64,000 nucleotides of DNA, from NCBI RefSeq assembly GCF_030818655.1, contig NZ_JAUTAN010000001.1, positions 3,968,001-4,032,000 on the forward strand, given 5' to 3'. The notes beneath the pieces were generated by a model. It saw only the letters and a program-made list of their open reading frames with translations. It did no database searches and was not told the origin of the DNA. The stretch comes from Nocardioides zeae. GTDB lineage: Bacteria; Actinomycetota; Actinomycetes; Propionibacteriales; Nocardioidaceae. Both the position numbers and the translations under genes were made by a program. This document shows positions 1 through 8,051 of this stretch, piece by piece; position 1 is the first letter of the stretch, and each line of letters begins with the position of its first letter.

Positions 1-1
1 G

Positions 2-274
2 TTCCACCGGGGCATCGGTGCGACCGTGTCGCTCGCGGAGGTCCACGAGGACCCGTTCGTGGCGCTCTTCGCGGAGTCCACCGGCCGGGTGCTCGTCTCC
101 GTCTCGGCGGACGCGCTCAACGAGCTGCTCGCCCGGGCGGCGTCGCACGACGTGCCCGCGGCCGTGATCGGTCGCACCGGCGGCGAGGACCTCGTGGTCG
201 AGGGCCAGTTCACGCTGCCCGTGGCCGAGGCCCGTGCCGCCTGGGTGGCGACGCTGCCGGCGGTCCTGGGCTGA
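2..274 (+). CDS. purL: Phosphoribosylformylglycinamidine synthase subunit PurL, C-terminal end (partial)
   Basis: This is the last 90 residues of the large FGAM synthase subunit, which converts FGAR to FGAM using ATP and ammonia from glutamine in purine biosynthesis. The frame is open from the window edge, beginning FHRGIGATVSL. It carries the typical C-terminal PurL pattern: LFAESTGRVLVSV, then IGRTGGEDLVVEG, and finally an AWVATLP ending. The first in-frame start (position 26) is internal, so the gene begins outside the window. In related actinobacteria purL lies a few genes before an SCP-like gene, purF and purM. Here the SCP-like gene is 3 kb away and purF is 33 kb away. Confidence 0.9.
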   Translation, partial: FHRGIGATVSLAEVHEDPFVALFAESTGRVLVSVSADALNELLARAASHDVPAAVIGRTGGEDLVVEGQFTLPVAEARAAWVATLPAVLG

Positions 275-306
275 TCCCGCTTGTCGCCCCACGTCACGAT
301 GGGGCC

Positions 307-513
307 ATGAGCGAGCAGAAGCACGACGACCAGCAGTCCGAGGGCCAGGTCTCCGAGGTCAGCGGCATGGACCCCGCCGAGGCCGACACCCCGATCGCGC
401 CCGACCAGGCCGTCGCGGGCTACCCCGACTCCGAGAGCGGCCACCCCGACGAGGGCCCGGCCGGTCCGAACGCCATCCCCGACCACGAGCACGAGAACAA
501 GCCGCACGCCTGA
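307..513 (+). CDS. Small acidic hypothetical protein (68 aa)
   Basis: A short, highly hydrophilic protein rich in Asp, Glu, Gln, Pro and His with no hydrophobic core, so probably disordered. No signal peptide, membrane segment or known domain is visible. The ATG lies 33 bases after purL and the ORF ends just before a strong palindrome, so it is a plausible end of the purL transcript. Codon use is normal for the genome, with GC-rich third positions. It resembles the many small acidic proteins of unknown role annotated in Nocardioides-type genomes. I do not recognise a function. Confidence 0.6.
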   Translation: MSEQKHDDQQSEGQVSEVSGMDPAEADTPIAPDQAVAGYPDSESGHPDEGPAGPNAIPDHEHENKPHA

Positions 514-528
514 CGTCCCCCGTTGCGG

Positions 529-573
529 GTCGTGGCCCCAGCGCACCGTTTTCCGGGGCGCTGGGGCCACGAC
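529..573. repeat. Palindrome family A, copy 1 (possible bidirectional terminator)
   Basis: A perfect 16-bp inverted repeat, GTCGTGGCCCCAGCGC at 529-544 and its complement at 558-573, around a 13-base loop. It lies between the convergent 68-aa gene and the MFS gene, so it could end transcription from both sides. No U-tract follows. Close relatives lie at 3366-3416 and 55491-55535, which makes it a dispersed element and not just a local terminator. Confidence 0.85.
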
Positions 574-584
574 GCGTCTGGGGG

Positions 585-1823
585 TCAGGAGGCCGTCGCC
601 CACTCCCGCGGGCGCGGCACGCCGCGCACGCTCCGGCTGCAGGTGATCACGAGCGCGGTGAGCAGGCACCCGCCGAGCAGTGCGGCGGTGGCCGCCGACC
701 CGCCGTACGCCGCGAGCAGCGCCCCGCCGAGCAACGGCGCGAACGGCATGAGCGACCACGACAGGAACGCCGTCGTCGCCGCGACCCGCCCCTGGAGCTC
801 GGGCGGGGTGAGGGACATCCGGTAGGCACCGATCCCCGCGTTGCCGATCGGGTTGAGCAGCACGAGGGCCCCGACGCACGCTGCGGCGGTGGCGGGCGTG
901 GCCCACCAGACGAGCGGCACGAGCGGCACGGCGCACGACCAGCCGACGGCGACGGTGAGGCGTCCGGTGCGGGTGCGGTCGATGACGGCCGGCGCGATGG
1001 CCGCCCCGAGGATGCCCGCGGCGCCGACGACCGCCATCGCCGCGCCGATGGCCGCCGGGCTGTGGCCCGCCTCGGCCATCCGCACCAGCACGACGAACAG
1101 CAGCCCGTTGACGACGAGGTTCCCCAGCGCCGACCAGACGGCCAGCACGCGCATGACGGGGTGGCGCGCGACGTACCGCGCCCCGGCCACCACCTCCCGT
1201 CGCGCGCCCTCCATGAGGCGTCCCTCGCGCCGGGCCGCCGGCGCGAGGTCGGTGCGGATCCGGCCGAGGGTGAGGAACGAGACGAGGTACGTCGCCGCGT
1301 CGAGCGCGAACGGCACCCAGCGCCCCAGGCCGAGCAGCACGCCGCCGAGCGGTGCGCCCGCGAGACCCGCGACGTGGCCGCGGGCCTGGTTCTGCGCCAG
1401 TGCCGCGGGGAGGTCGTCGGTGGTCACGACGGAGCGGACCGCCGACACCTGCGCCGGCTCGTAGACGCCCGCGAGCACGCCGGCGACGAGGGCGCCGAGC
1501 ACGAGGCCCGCCGCCGGGAGGGCCCCGGCGGCGAGCGTCGTGGCGAGCGCGGCGTACACGGTGAAGCCGGCGAGCGAGACCGCCCGCAGCAGGCGCCCGC
1601 GGTGGACGCGGTCGACGAGCGCGCCGGCGGGGAGGAGCGCGGCGACGATGCCGCCGAAGTAGGCCGCCTGCACGAGCGCCGCCGTGCCGGCCGAGCCGGT
1701 GAGGGCCAGCGCGACGAGCGGGTAGGCGAAGGCGCTCGTGCGGTTGCCGAGCTCCGAGATCGTCTCGCCCACCCACAGCACGGTGAAGTCGCGGTTGCGG
1801 GCGAGCTGGCGGTAGCCGGTCAT
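585..1823 (-). CDS. MFS transporter, DHA3/EntS-like exporter
   Basis: A major facilitator superfamily carrier of about 412 residues with alternating hydrophobic segments consistent with 12 membrane helices. The N-terminus (YRQLARNRDFTVLWVGETIS) is typical of MFS_3-type drug or siderophore exporters. The loop AGALVDRVHRGRLL after helix 2 matches the family's inter-helix A motif. The ATG at 1823 is preferred; a GTG at 1844 in the same frame would put the operator at 1849-1874 directly against the start codon. The gene diverges from an ArsR-type regulator with a shared palindrome between them, so it is probably the repressed target. Substrate unknown. Confidence 0.85.
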   Translation of the reverse strand: MTGYRQLARNRDFTVLWVGETISELGNRTSAFAYPLVALALTGSAGTAALVQAAYFGGIVAALLPAGALVDRVHRGRLLRAVSLAGFTVYAALATTLAAGALPAAGLVLGALVAGVLAGVYEPAQVSAVRSVVTTDDLPAALAQNQARGHVAGLAGAPLGGVLLGLGRWVPFALDAATYLVSFLTLGRIRTDLAPAARREGRLMEGARREVVAGARYVARHPVMRVLAVWSALGNLVVNGLLFVVLVRMAEAGHSPAAIGAAMAVVGAAGILGAAIAPAVIDRTRTGRLTVAVGWSCAVPLVPLVWWATPATAAACVGALVLLNPIGNAGIGAYRMSLTPPELQGRVAATTAFLSWSLMPFAPLLGGALLAAYGGSAATAALLGGCLLTALVITCSRSVRGVPRPREWATAS

Positions 1824-1848
1824 GGCGCGACGGTAGATGCGCACGTGT

Positions 1849-1874
1849 CATTGCGCAAGTAGTGCTGCGCAATG
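1849..1874. promoter_or_regulatory. Operator-like palindrome between the MFS gene and arsR
   Basis: A perfect inverted repeat, CATTGCGCA at 1849-1857 and TGCGCAATG at 1866-1874, with an 8-base spacer. It lies in the short divergent intergenic region, 25 bases upstream of the MFS ATG and 31 bases upstream of the arsR ATG. ArsR-family winged-helix proteins bind such dyads, so one site could control both genes. The dyad is seen directly; the bound protein is inferred. Confidence 0.75.
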
Positions 1875-1905
1875 GGTGGTGCGGATGAGCGGTAGGGTCG
1901 CGCCC

Positions 1906-2517
1906 ATGACCGACCGGCCGTCGATCACCGACCCCCGCGTGCTCCGCGCGTTCGCGCACCCCGTGCGCTCCCGGATCCTCGAGGAGCTGAACGCCCGTGG
2001 TCCGCAGCGCTCCGCCGACCTCGCGCGGCTGCTCGACCTCCCCGCCAACCAGGTCAGCTTCCACGTGCGCAACCTCGCGGGCTACGGGCTCGTCGAGGAG
2101 GCGCCCGAGCTCGCCCGCGACCGGCGCGACCGGGTGTGGCGCGCGGCCGACGGGGGCGACGGGTTCCGGTTGGACCTGGAGGCGGTGGCGGCGGCGCCGG
2201 GGGGCACGGCGGTCGCCGCGGCCTGGCGCGGACGCGCGGGTGCGCGGGCCCACCGGGCGGTGGACGCGGCGTACTCGGCCGCCCGCGATCCCGCCGTGCT
2301 GCGCAGCATCACGGAGGCGACCTTCCTGCTGACGAAGGACGAGGCGTCCGCGCTCGAGGGCGAGCTGACCGAGGTGCTGCACAAGTGGACGGCGCGGAGC
2401 CGGGCGGCGGGGGACGAGCCCGCCGAGGATGCGGGACGTTCGGTCTACGCCCTGCTCCAGATCCTCCAGCCGCGCGTGCCCGACGAGGGGGAGCCCGGCG
2501 GGGGCGCGGAGGGCTGA
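1906..2517 (+). CDS. ArsR-family winged-helix transcriptional regulator
   Basis: A 203-residue regulator. The N-terminal winged helix-turn-helix spans about residues 9-85: LRAFAHPVRSRILEEL is the canonical ArsR/HTH_20 opening helix, and DLPANQVSFHVRNL (45-57) is the recognition helix. The C-terminal half is Ala-rich and helical and probably senses the ligand or dimerises. No metal-binding ELCVCDL motif is present, so it is unlikely to sense arsenic or cadmium. The start at 1906 is chosen because residues encoded upstream are not conserved-looking and would run through the operator. It is divergent from the MFS gene and is probably its repressor. Confidence 0.85.
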   Translation: MTDRPSITDPRVLRAFAHPVRSRILEELNARGPQRSADLARLLDLPANQVSFHVRNLAGYGLVEEAPELARDRRDRVWRAADGGDGFRLDLEAVAAAPGGTAVAAAWRGRAGARAHRAVDAAYSAARDPAVLRSITEATFLLTKDEASALEGELTEVLHKWTARSRAAGDEPAEDAGRSVYALLQILQPRVPDEGEPGGGAEG

Positions 2518-2550
2518 CGAGCGGGACCCCGGCACCGGCTGGCCGCCCGC

Positions 2551-2662
2551 GCAAAGAAAACGCGGACCCCGAGGCTCGCCACGCCGACCGCCCGCGTCGT
2601 GCGGTCCGCGTTTCCTTCGTCCGCGTCCGGGCGAGGCCAGGCCAGGTCCGCGTTTTCTTCTC
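2551..2662. repeat. Palindrome family B, locus 1
   Basis: A cluster of related words: AAAGAAAACGCGGACC at 2553-2568 and its complement-type forms GGTCCGCGTTTCCTT at 2602-2616 and GGTCCGCGTTTTCTTC at 2645-2660. They can form alternative hairpins. The same words occur at 46333-46443, 44 kb away. The rest of the 286-base gap before 2804 holds GC-rich sequence and the probable promoter of the secreted-protein gene. Confidence 0.8.
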
Positions 2663-2803
2663 CGACCCCCGCGCCCTGGTCCGAAAGGGCGAGATAACAC
2701 CGTGTGATACCCCCGGGGGGCTTTGCGGGCCCCCTCCGCACCTTGGTAGACCAGAGGTGAGGCCTCTTCAGAGCACGACACAACCGAACACAGGAGTCGA
2801 ACA

Positions 2804-3325
2804 ATGAAGAGAGCACTGGCCCTCTCGGGTGCCGCTGCCGCCGTCATCGGAACGACCCTCTTCGTCGCCCCGCCAGCCGCACAGGCGGACGAGTGCGTGG
2901 GGGGCAGCAGCTCAGGCAAGTGCGTGCAGGTGCTGAGCACCTCCGTGTCGACGTCCGTCGTGGAGACGGTCCCGATGCAGAACAACTCGGGGACGACCGC
3001 GAGCTTCACCTGCGGGTTCTCGCAGACCATCAGCCGCAGCGTGGAGACCAGCGCGAGCGCCGAGCTGAGCGTGTCCGCGCAGGTCGCCGCCGTCGGTGCG
3101 TCCGCGTCGGTGGGCGTGAGCGAGTCGGTCAACCAGTCGGCGAGCGAGGCCTCGTCGGCCGGCGGGACCGTGACCCTCGCACCCGGGGAGAGCATCCTCT
3201 GCGAGCGCACCTACAGCGCCGTGACGGCGCAGATGCGGGAGTACAGCTACTCCGGCACCGGCACGACGGAGACCGCCCGCTACCAGGTCACCGTCCCCTC
3301 CAGCCTGGGCATCCGCCTCAGCTGA
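2804..3325 (+). CDS. Secreted Ser/Val-rich beta protein, possibly aerolysin/ETX-like
   Basis: A 173-residue exported protein. Residues 1-28 form a Sec signal peptide with an AQA cleavage site. AGGAG lies 10 bases before the ATG. The mature part has four Cys and a long stretch (about residues 45-125) of alternating Ser/Thr and Val/Ala, predicted as beta strands. It runs from a NNSGTTASFTCGFSQT segment into SVETSASAELSVSAQVAAVG and later TVTLAPGESILCE. This layout resembles the strand-rich, Ser/Thr-rich core of ETX/MTX2-type pore-forming proteins, but the similarity is by pattern only. No target-binding domain is visible. It is flanked by family B and A palindromes. Confidence 0.7.
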   Translation: MKRALALSGAAAAVIGTTLFVAPPAAQADECVGGSSSGKCVQVLSTSVSTSVVETVPMQNNSGTTASFTCGFSQTISRSVETSASAELSVSAQVAAVGASASVGVSESVNQSASEASSAGGTVTLAPGESILCERTYSAVTAQMREYSYSGTGTTETARYQVTVPSSLGIRLS

Positions 3326-3365
3326 CGCAGCACCTAGCAGCACCTCGCACCACCGCGCACCTCGC

Positions 3366-3416
3366 GGAGTCGTGGCCCCAGCGCACCGGAAAGCGGCGCG
3401 CTGGGGCCACGACTCC
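3366..3416. repeat. Palindrome family A, copy 2
   Basis: A perfect 19-bp inverted repeat, GGAGTCGTGGCCCCAGCGC at 3366-3384 and its complement at 3398-3416, with a 13-base loop. It lies between two genes on the same strand, after the secreted-protein gene, and could act as its terminator. It shares 16 arm bases with copy 1. Confidence 0.85.
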
Positions 3417-3448
3417 GTCCGGGCGGGGGAGGGTGGTTCGATGGGAGC

Positions 3449-3802
3449 GTGCCCCGCCGCCTCGTGCCCGCCGCCGCCCCCGACGTCGCCGACGCCCTCG
3501 CGCGCTGGCGCGCTGGCGACGCCGACCGCGCCGACCGGAAGCTGCTCGTGAAGCACTACCTCGCGATCCTCCAGGAGCGCGCGCCCGGCGCGTCCGTGGA
3601 GGTCCGGGTCCCGCCGTACGCCGCGGTGCAGGTCATCCCGGGCGTGCGGCACACGCGGGGCACGCCGCCCGCCGTCGTCGAGACCGATGCGGACACGTGG
3701 ATCCGCCTCGCCACGGGCGAGACCCCGTGGGACGAGGTCGGGACGGCACTGACGCGCAGCGGCGAGCGCACCGACCTGTCGACGTACCTGCCCCTCGGCT
3801 GA
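3449..3802 (+). CDS. Sterol carrier (SCP2-like) family protein, purF-associated
   Basis: A 117-residue cytosolic protein resembling the small SCP-family proteins encoded next to purF in actinobacteria (Rv0807 in M. tuberculosis). Recognisable features are a helical start (VADALARWRAGDADRADRKLLVKHYLAILQ split over two helices), a central VEVRVPPYAAVQ strand pair, and the ending TWIRLATGETPWDEV followed by SGERTDLSTYLPL. The TWIRLATGE segment is the typical SCP2-like signature. The GTG at 3449 is the natural start. Its purF partner is displaced by about 30 kb. Function in purine metabolism is unproven. Confidence 0.8.
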   Translation: MPRRLVPAAAPDVADALARWRAGDADRADRKLLVKHYLAILQERAPGASVEVRVPPYAAVQVIPGVRHTRGTPPAVVETDADTWIRLATGETPWDEVGTALTRSGERTDLSTYLPLG

Positions 3803-3814
3803 GCCTGACCCGCG

Positions 3815-4246
3815 ATGGACCTCTCCGCCGACCTCGAGGTGAACGCCCGCTGGCGCGTGCCCGCGGGCGAGCTGGTCGAGCGGTTCTCGCGCGCGTCGGG
3901 TCCTGGTGGGCAGGGCGTCAACACCACCGACAGCCGCGTCGAGCTCGCGCTCGACCTGGCCCGCTCGCCCTCTCTGCCGGACCACCTGCGGGAGCGGGTG
4001 CTCGAGCGGCTCGGGGGTCGGCTCGTCGACGGGACCGTCGTGGTGGTCGCGAGCGAGCACCGCTCGCAGCGCGACAACCGGCGGGCCGCCCGGGTGCGGC
4101 TCGCCGCGCTGCTGCGCGACGCGGCCGCCCCGCCATCCGCACCGCGTCGGGCGACGAAGCCCACCCGGGGATCGCAGCGACGACGGCTCGCGGCGAAGAC
4201 CCGGCGATCGGAGGTCAAGCGTGGGAGGCAGGGACGGTGGGACTGA
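3815..4246 (+). CDS. arfB: Alternative ribosome-rescue factor ArfB (peptidyl-tRNA hydrolase)
   Basis: A stand-alone class I release-factor-type hydrolase of 143 residues that frees peptides from ribosomes stalled on truncated mRNAs. The catalytic GGQ is at residues 31-33 within SGPGGQGVNTTDSRVEL, the family signature. The C-terminal 35 residues are strongly basic (PTRGSQRRRLAAKTRRSEVKR), as required for ArfB to enter the empty mRNA channel. Its length equals E. coli YaeJ. It starts 12 bases after the SCP-like gene and overlaps the next gene by 26 bases, so the three may be co-transcribed. Confidence 0.92.
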   Translation: MDLSADLEVNARWRVPAGELVERFSRASGPGGQGVNTTDSRVELALDLARSPSLPDHLRERVLERLGGRLVDGTVVVVASEHRSQRDNRRAARVRLAALLRDAAAPPSAPRRATKPTRGSQRRRLAAKTRRSEVKRGRQGRWD

Positions 4247-5204
4247 CGGTGGGACTGACGGTGCACGGCTCACACGACGGGGGCTCGGGGCGTTGGGCCT
4301 CGGGCTGGGCGGACTGGCCCTGGCAGGGCTCGCCGGCTGCGCCGACGACGGGTTGCCCGGCGGCGCCGACGACCCGCCGCCCCCGGAGGCCACGAAGCTG
4401 CCCGGGACCGACGTCATGAGCCCGCGGCGCATCGCCTACGGCGACGACCCGTCGCAGTGGGGCGACCTCTATCGTCCGACCGCTGCGTCGGACCCCGACG
4501 GCGCGCCCTCCAAGGGGGTGGTCGTGGTGGTGCACGGGGGCTTCTGGAAGGCGGAGTACGACGCGAGCCTCGGCGCCCCGCTCGCCCTCAGCCTCGCGGA
4601 GAACGGCTGGACGGCGCTCAACCTGGAGTACCGCCGCGTGGGCTCGGGCGACGGCGGGGGCGGGGGCTACCCCGCCACGTTCGACGACGTCGCCGCCGGG
4701 ATCGACCTGCTGGCCGACGTCGCGGAGCTGACCGACGCCGAGCGCGCCACCGTCGTCACGCTCGGCCACTCCGCCGGCGGGCACCTCGCCGTCTGGGCCG
4801 CCGCCCGCGGGCGGTTCGAGCGCTGGTCGCCGATGCGGGTGCCGGTCACCGCCGCGGTCAGCCAGGCGGGGGTGCTCGACCTGACGGCCGGGCTCTCCGA
4901 CGCGAACGCCGCCCCGAACGTCCTGGCCCTCATGGGCGGGGACGCCGAGGCCGACCCCGCGGCGTACGACGCGGCCGACCCCGCGCAGCACCTGCCCCTC
5001 GGCGTACCGGTGCGCTGCGTCCACGGGACCGCCGACACCATCGTGCCCCTGAGCCAGTCGCGGAGCTACGTGGCCGCGGCGACGGCCGTCGGCGACGACG
5101 CCACCCTGACGGAGGTCGACGGCGACCACTTCATCGTCATCGACCCCGCCTCGGAGGCGTGGACGCGCACGCTGGAGCTGCTCGAGGCGCTGCGCTCGGC
5201 GTAG
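4221..5204 (+). CDS. Tat-exported lipoprotein alpha/beta hydrolase (esterase/lipase)
   Basis: A 327-residue alpha/beta hydrolase. The start is GTG at 4221, inside arfB. It gives a Gly-rich leader, then a twin-arginine motif (LTRRGLGAL), a hydrophobic stretch and a lipobox (LAGC), so the protein is probably anchored outside the membrane. Catalytic features are the oxyanion loop VVHGGFW near residue 105, nucleophile Ser184 in GHSAGG, Asp near 270 in HGTADTIVP and His near 302 in DGDHF. The HGG/GHSAGG pattern fits the bacterial feruloyl-esterase or hormone-sensitive-lipase-like group. A DNA repeat (GGTGGGACTGAC, two copies) encodes the start of the leader. Confidence 0.85.
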   Translation: MGGRDGGTDGGTDGARLTRRGLGALGLGLGGLALAGLAGCADDGLPGGADDPPPPEATKLPGTDVMSPRRIAYGDDPSQWGDLYRPTAASDPDGAPSKGVVVVVHGGFWKAEYDASLGAPLALSLAENGWTALNLEYRRVGSGDGGGGGYPATFDDVAAGIDLLADVAELTDAERATVVTLGHSAGGHLAVWAAARGRFERWSPMRVPVTAAVSQAGVLDLTAGLSDANAAPNVLALMGGDAEADPAAYDAADPAQHLPLGVPVRCVHGTADTIVPLSQSRSYVAAATAVGDDATLTEVDGDHFIVIDPASEAWTRTLELLEALRSA

Positions 5205-5229
5205 CCGTCCCGACGGCTAGGGTCGTGCC

Positions 5230-6522
5230 GTGCACGTGACGGCGGCGGACGGGTGGCGCCTGCCGGCGGGTCCGGTACGGCGCTGGACGCTGCGGCCCGC
5301 CGCGGTCGGCGAGCCCGTCGTGCTCAGCGTCAACCAGCGCAACCACCTCGCGGGGGTCGTCGCCGGGCAACCTTCGGTGTGGCTCGCCGCCGACCTCCCG
5401 GCTGGCTCCGTGCCGGGCATCGAGGCGCCGACCGACCTGCTCGACGGGCTCCTGGCCCGGCACGCCGCACTGCGGACGGCGGTCGCGCCCGGCGACGGGA
5501 CCGGTGCGGTCCTGCACGCCCCCGACGGTCTCGTCTGGGTCGAGGACGACGTCGTCCGGGCCGGGACGTCCTCGGACGCGACGTCGGCGGTGCGCGACCT
5601 CCTCGACCGGGCCTGCCACCCGCTCGCGCCGGGTCCGCCGGTGGCGGCGGCGCTGGTGGGGGCGGGCGCCGCAGCACGGTTCGTGCTGGCGGGCGACCAC
5701 CTCGTGCTCGACGCGTGGTCGGTCGCCCTGCTCGCCTCCGAGCTGGGCACGCCCCGGGCGCTACCCGCGGCTCCCGCCTTCCCCGCGCTCGCCGCGCGCT
5801 GGGCGGCCGAGCCGGCCCTCCCGCCCGACGACGCCCGGCTGCACGCCTGGCTCGCCTTCCTCGACGGTCTCGACCAGGCGTTGCCGACCTTCCCGCTCGA
5901 CCTCGGCACGGCGCCCGGGGAGCGGTTCCCGCAGCGCACCCTCGTCGTGCCGTTCCTCGACGCCGCCACCGTCGCGGCCCTGGACGACCTCGGTCGCCCC
6001 GAGGGGGCGTCCGCCTACGCCGCGGTGCTCCTGGCGCTGGGGCGCGCCGTGCGTGCGCAACGGGACGAGCCCAACGCGACCGCCCTGCCGCTGCTCGTGC
6101 CGGTGGGCACCCGGCGGACCGAGGAGGAGCGTGCCACCGTCGGCTGGTGCACCACCACGGTGCCGCTGGTGGTGGCGGCCACCGACGACCTGCGTGCGAC
6201 CGGGGAGCGGCTGCGCGCGGCGCTCGCCCTCGGGTCGGTGCCCCTCGACCAGGTGCTCGGATCACTGCCCCGGCCGTTGCGACGCACCCGGGCGGACGTC
6301 TTCATGGTGTCGTGGATCGACTACCGGCGGCTCCCGACGGTGCCGGCGGGCACGAACCACGTGTCGAACGTGACCGAGGCCGACGACGTGCAGCTGTGGC
6401 TGAGCCGGACCGACGCGGGCGTCGCCGTGCGTGCCCGGATCCCGGACCACCCGCCCGCGGTCGCGGTCGTGACGGCGCTGCTCGAGCGGTGGGTCGCCGA
6501 GGTCGCGCTGCTCCTCCGGTGA
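5230..6522 (+). CDS. Stand-alone condensation-fold acyltransferase A (PapA-like)
   Basis: A 430-residue member of the CoA-dependent acyltransferase superfamily (CAT, NRPS condensation, PapA). The N-terminal half carries VLSVNQRNHLAGV and the active-site region FVLAGDHLVLDAWS. His157 and Asp161 stand where HHxxxDG is expected, but the first His is Asp and the Gly is Ala. The C-terminal half has the expected LLVPVGTRRTEEERATVGW loop before the last strands. No carrier-protein or adenylation domain is attached, so it is not part of an NRPS. It converges with the next two acyltransferases. Donor and acceptor are unknown. Confidence 0.75.
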   Translation: MHVTAADGWRLPAGPVRRWTLRPAAVGEPVVLSVNQRNHLAGVVAGQPSVWLAADLPAGSVPGIEAPTDLLDGLLARHAALRTAVAPGDGTGAVLHAPDGLVWVEDDVVRAGTSSDATSAVRDLLDRACHPLAPGPPVAAALVGAGAAARFVLAGDHLVLDAWSVALLASELGTPRALPAAPAFPALAARWAAEPALPPDDARLHAWLAFLDGLDQALPTFPLDLGTAPGERFPQRTLVVPFLDAATVAALDDLGRPEGASAYAAVLLALGRAVRAQRDEPNATALPLLVPVGTRRTEEERATVGWCTTTVPLVVAATDDLRATGERLRAALALGSVPLDQVLGSLPRPLRRTRADVFMVSWIDYRRLPTVPAGTNHVSNVTEADDVQLWLSRTDAGVAVRARIPDHPPAVAVVTALLERWVAEVALLLR

Positions 6523-6536
6523 GCGGCCGACACCGG

Positions 6537-8051
6537 TCAGGCGGTGACGCCGAGGGGCTCGTCGGCCCCGCGGCCCGCCAGGACGTCGTCGAGCACGGCG
6601 GTCACTGCGTCGAGGTAGCGCTCGATGCTCGCCCGCGCCTCGGTGGTCGCGGGCACCTGGGCGAACACGTAGAGCCGCTCGTGGTCGCGGTTGAACCACA
6701 TCGAGGCGTTGCGCGTGCGCCCCATGCCCGTGAAGTGGAACCCGGAGCGGTGGGCGGCGGCCGCGGCGGCGCCCGCCGTCGCGCCGGCCGCGGGCAGCCA
6801 CCGCAGGTCCAGGTAGGACATCAGCTGCGGGCTCCCGAGCGTCGCCGGGTCGAGGGTGCCGTCGGCGACCAGGGCCCCGAGCGCCACGTGGACCGGCATC
6901 CTCGCCACCTCCCGCGCACGGCGGAACGTCGCCTCGGCCGCCGGGAACAGCGTCCGGTACGTCGTCGCGGCGCCCAGGTCGAGCCGCAGCGGGGCGAAGT
7001 TGCAGAACCACCCCTGTGCGCGGCTGTGGGGTCCGCCGTCACGGGTGCCGAGCACGGTGAGACCCACGTACCGCTCCCGACCCGCCAGCCGGAGCTCGGC
7101 TGCGGCGCACGCCCCGACGAGGGCGCTCGGGACGCGCGCACCCAGCTCGCGGGCGCCGGCGTCGAGCGCGGCGAGGCGGTCGGCGCCCCGCACGAGCTCG
7201 CGCCCGACCAGCTCGACGGGCGCGGACTCGCCCGGGTCCAGGCCCAGGGGCAGGGGGAACGAGGGCATGCCGCCAGCGGTCGTCAGGGCCTCCCTCCAGA
7301 CCGCGACCTCGGGTGCGTCGGGCCCGTACGCCGCGGCCCTCGCGCGCTCGTCGGCGGCGTACGCGACGAACCCCCCGGCCTCGGTGGGGCCGGGGAGATC
7401 GACGTCGGCCACGGCCGCGCTGTCGCCGCGCTCGGCGGCGTAGCGCGCCCCGAGCTCACCGGCCAGGAGCAGCTGCGACCAGGCGTCGGTGAAGGCGTGG
7501 TCGCAGCCCCAGAACACGTCCGCCCCCGCGGGCTGCTCGACCACCACCATGCCGAGACCCGGCCAGTCGTCGGGCGTGCAGACCTCCGAGAAGTGCGCCG
7601 TCGTGGTCTCGTGCACCCACGCGGTGAAGGCCCCGGGGTCGGCATCGGCACGGGCCAGGTCCGGCGGCACCGTGACGGGCTCGAGGGTGAGGGCACCCGG
7701 TCGCCGCACGAGGTCGTCCGGCACGAGCCGACGCACCGGCGCGTCACCGGGGCGGAGGTCGAACGTCGTGCGCTGTCCCTCGTGCTGGGCGAGGAAGCCA
7801 GCCACGGCGCGCGCGAGGGCGTCGGTGTCGACGGGCCCGGCGAGGCGGCAGGCCCCTCCGGTCCACGCGCGGTGGGTGCCCCCGTCGGCGCGCAGCCGTG
7901 CGTACGCCGCCAGGTGGTCGGCCTGCAGGAACGACGGCCCGCCCGGGGACACCGGAGCTGCAGCTGCTGCCCGGCGGGTGGCCCCGGCGACCTCCAGGTG
8001 CCAGACCCGGCCGGGGCGCAGCCGCCACGAGGACATCGGCTCGAGGCGCAT
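6537..8051 (-). CDS. Stand-alone condensation-fold acyltransferase B
   Basis: A 504-residue condensation-domain protein. The active-site motif reads FWGCDHAFTDAWSQ, with His185 and Asp189, again lacking the first His and the Gly of HHxxxDG. LGTRDGGPHSRAQGWFCNFAPLRL matches the conserved latch-region motif of condensation domains in both order and spacing. Its ATG overlaps the TGA of the upstream gene (TGATG), which implies translational coupling with acyltransferase C, and the two motifs are similar enough to suggest ancient duplication. Acyl transfer to a lipid or sugar is the likely chemistry, as in mycobacterial PapA enzymes, but no substrate can be named. Confidence 0.75.
   Translation of the reverse strand: MRLEPMSSWRLRPGRVWHLEVAGATRRAAAAAPVSPGGPSFLQADHLAAYARLRADGGTHRAWTGGACRLAGPVDTDALARAVAGFLAQHEGQRTTFDLRPGDAPVRRLVPDDLVRRPGALTLEPVTVPPDLARADADPGAFTAWVHETTTAHFSEVCTPDDWPGLGMVVVEQPAGADVFWGCDHAFTDAWSQLLLAGELGARYAAERGDSAAVADVDLPGPTEAGGFVAYAADERARAAAYGPDAPEVAVWREALTTAGGMPSFPLPLGLDPGESAPVELVGRELVRGADRLAALDAGARELGARVPSALVGACAAAELRLAGRERYVGLTVLGTRDGGPHSRAQGWFCNFAPLRLDLGAATTYRTLFPAAEATFRRAREVARMPVHVALGALVADGTLDPATLGSPQLMSYLDLRWLPAAGATAGAAAAAAHRSGFHFTGMGRTRNASMWFNRDHERLYVFAQVPATTEARASIERYLDAVTAVLDDVLAGRGADEPLGVTA

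Noticed and set aside
234..1862. Long open frame on the plus strand opposite the MFS gene
   Set aside because: Arg/Gly/Pro-rich composition typical of an antisense shadow in high-GC DNA; no domain and it lies opposite a convincing transporter.
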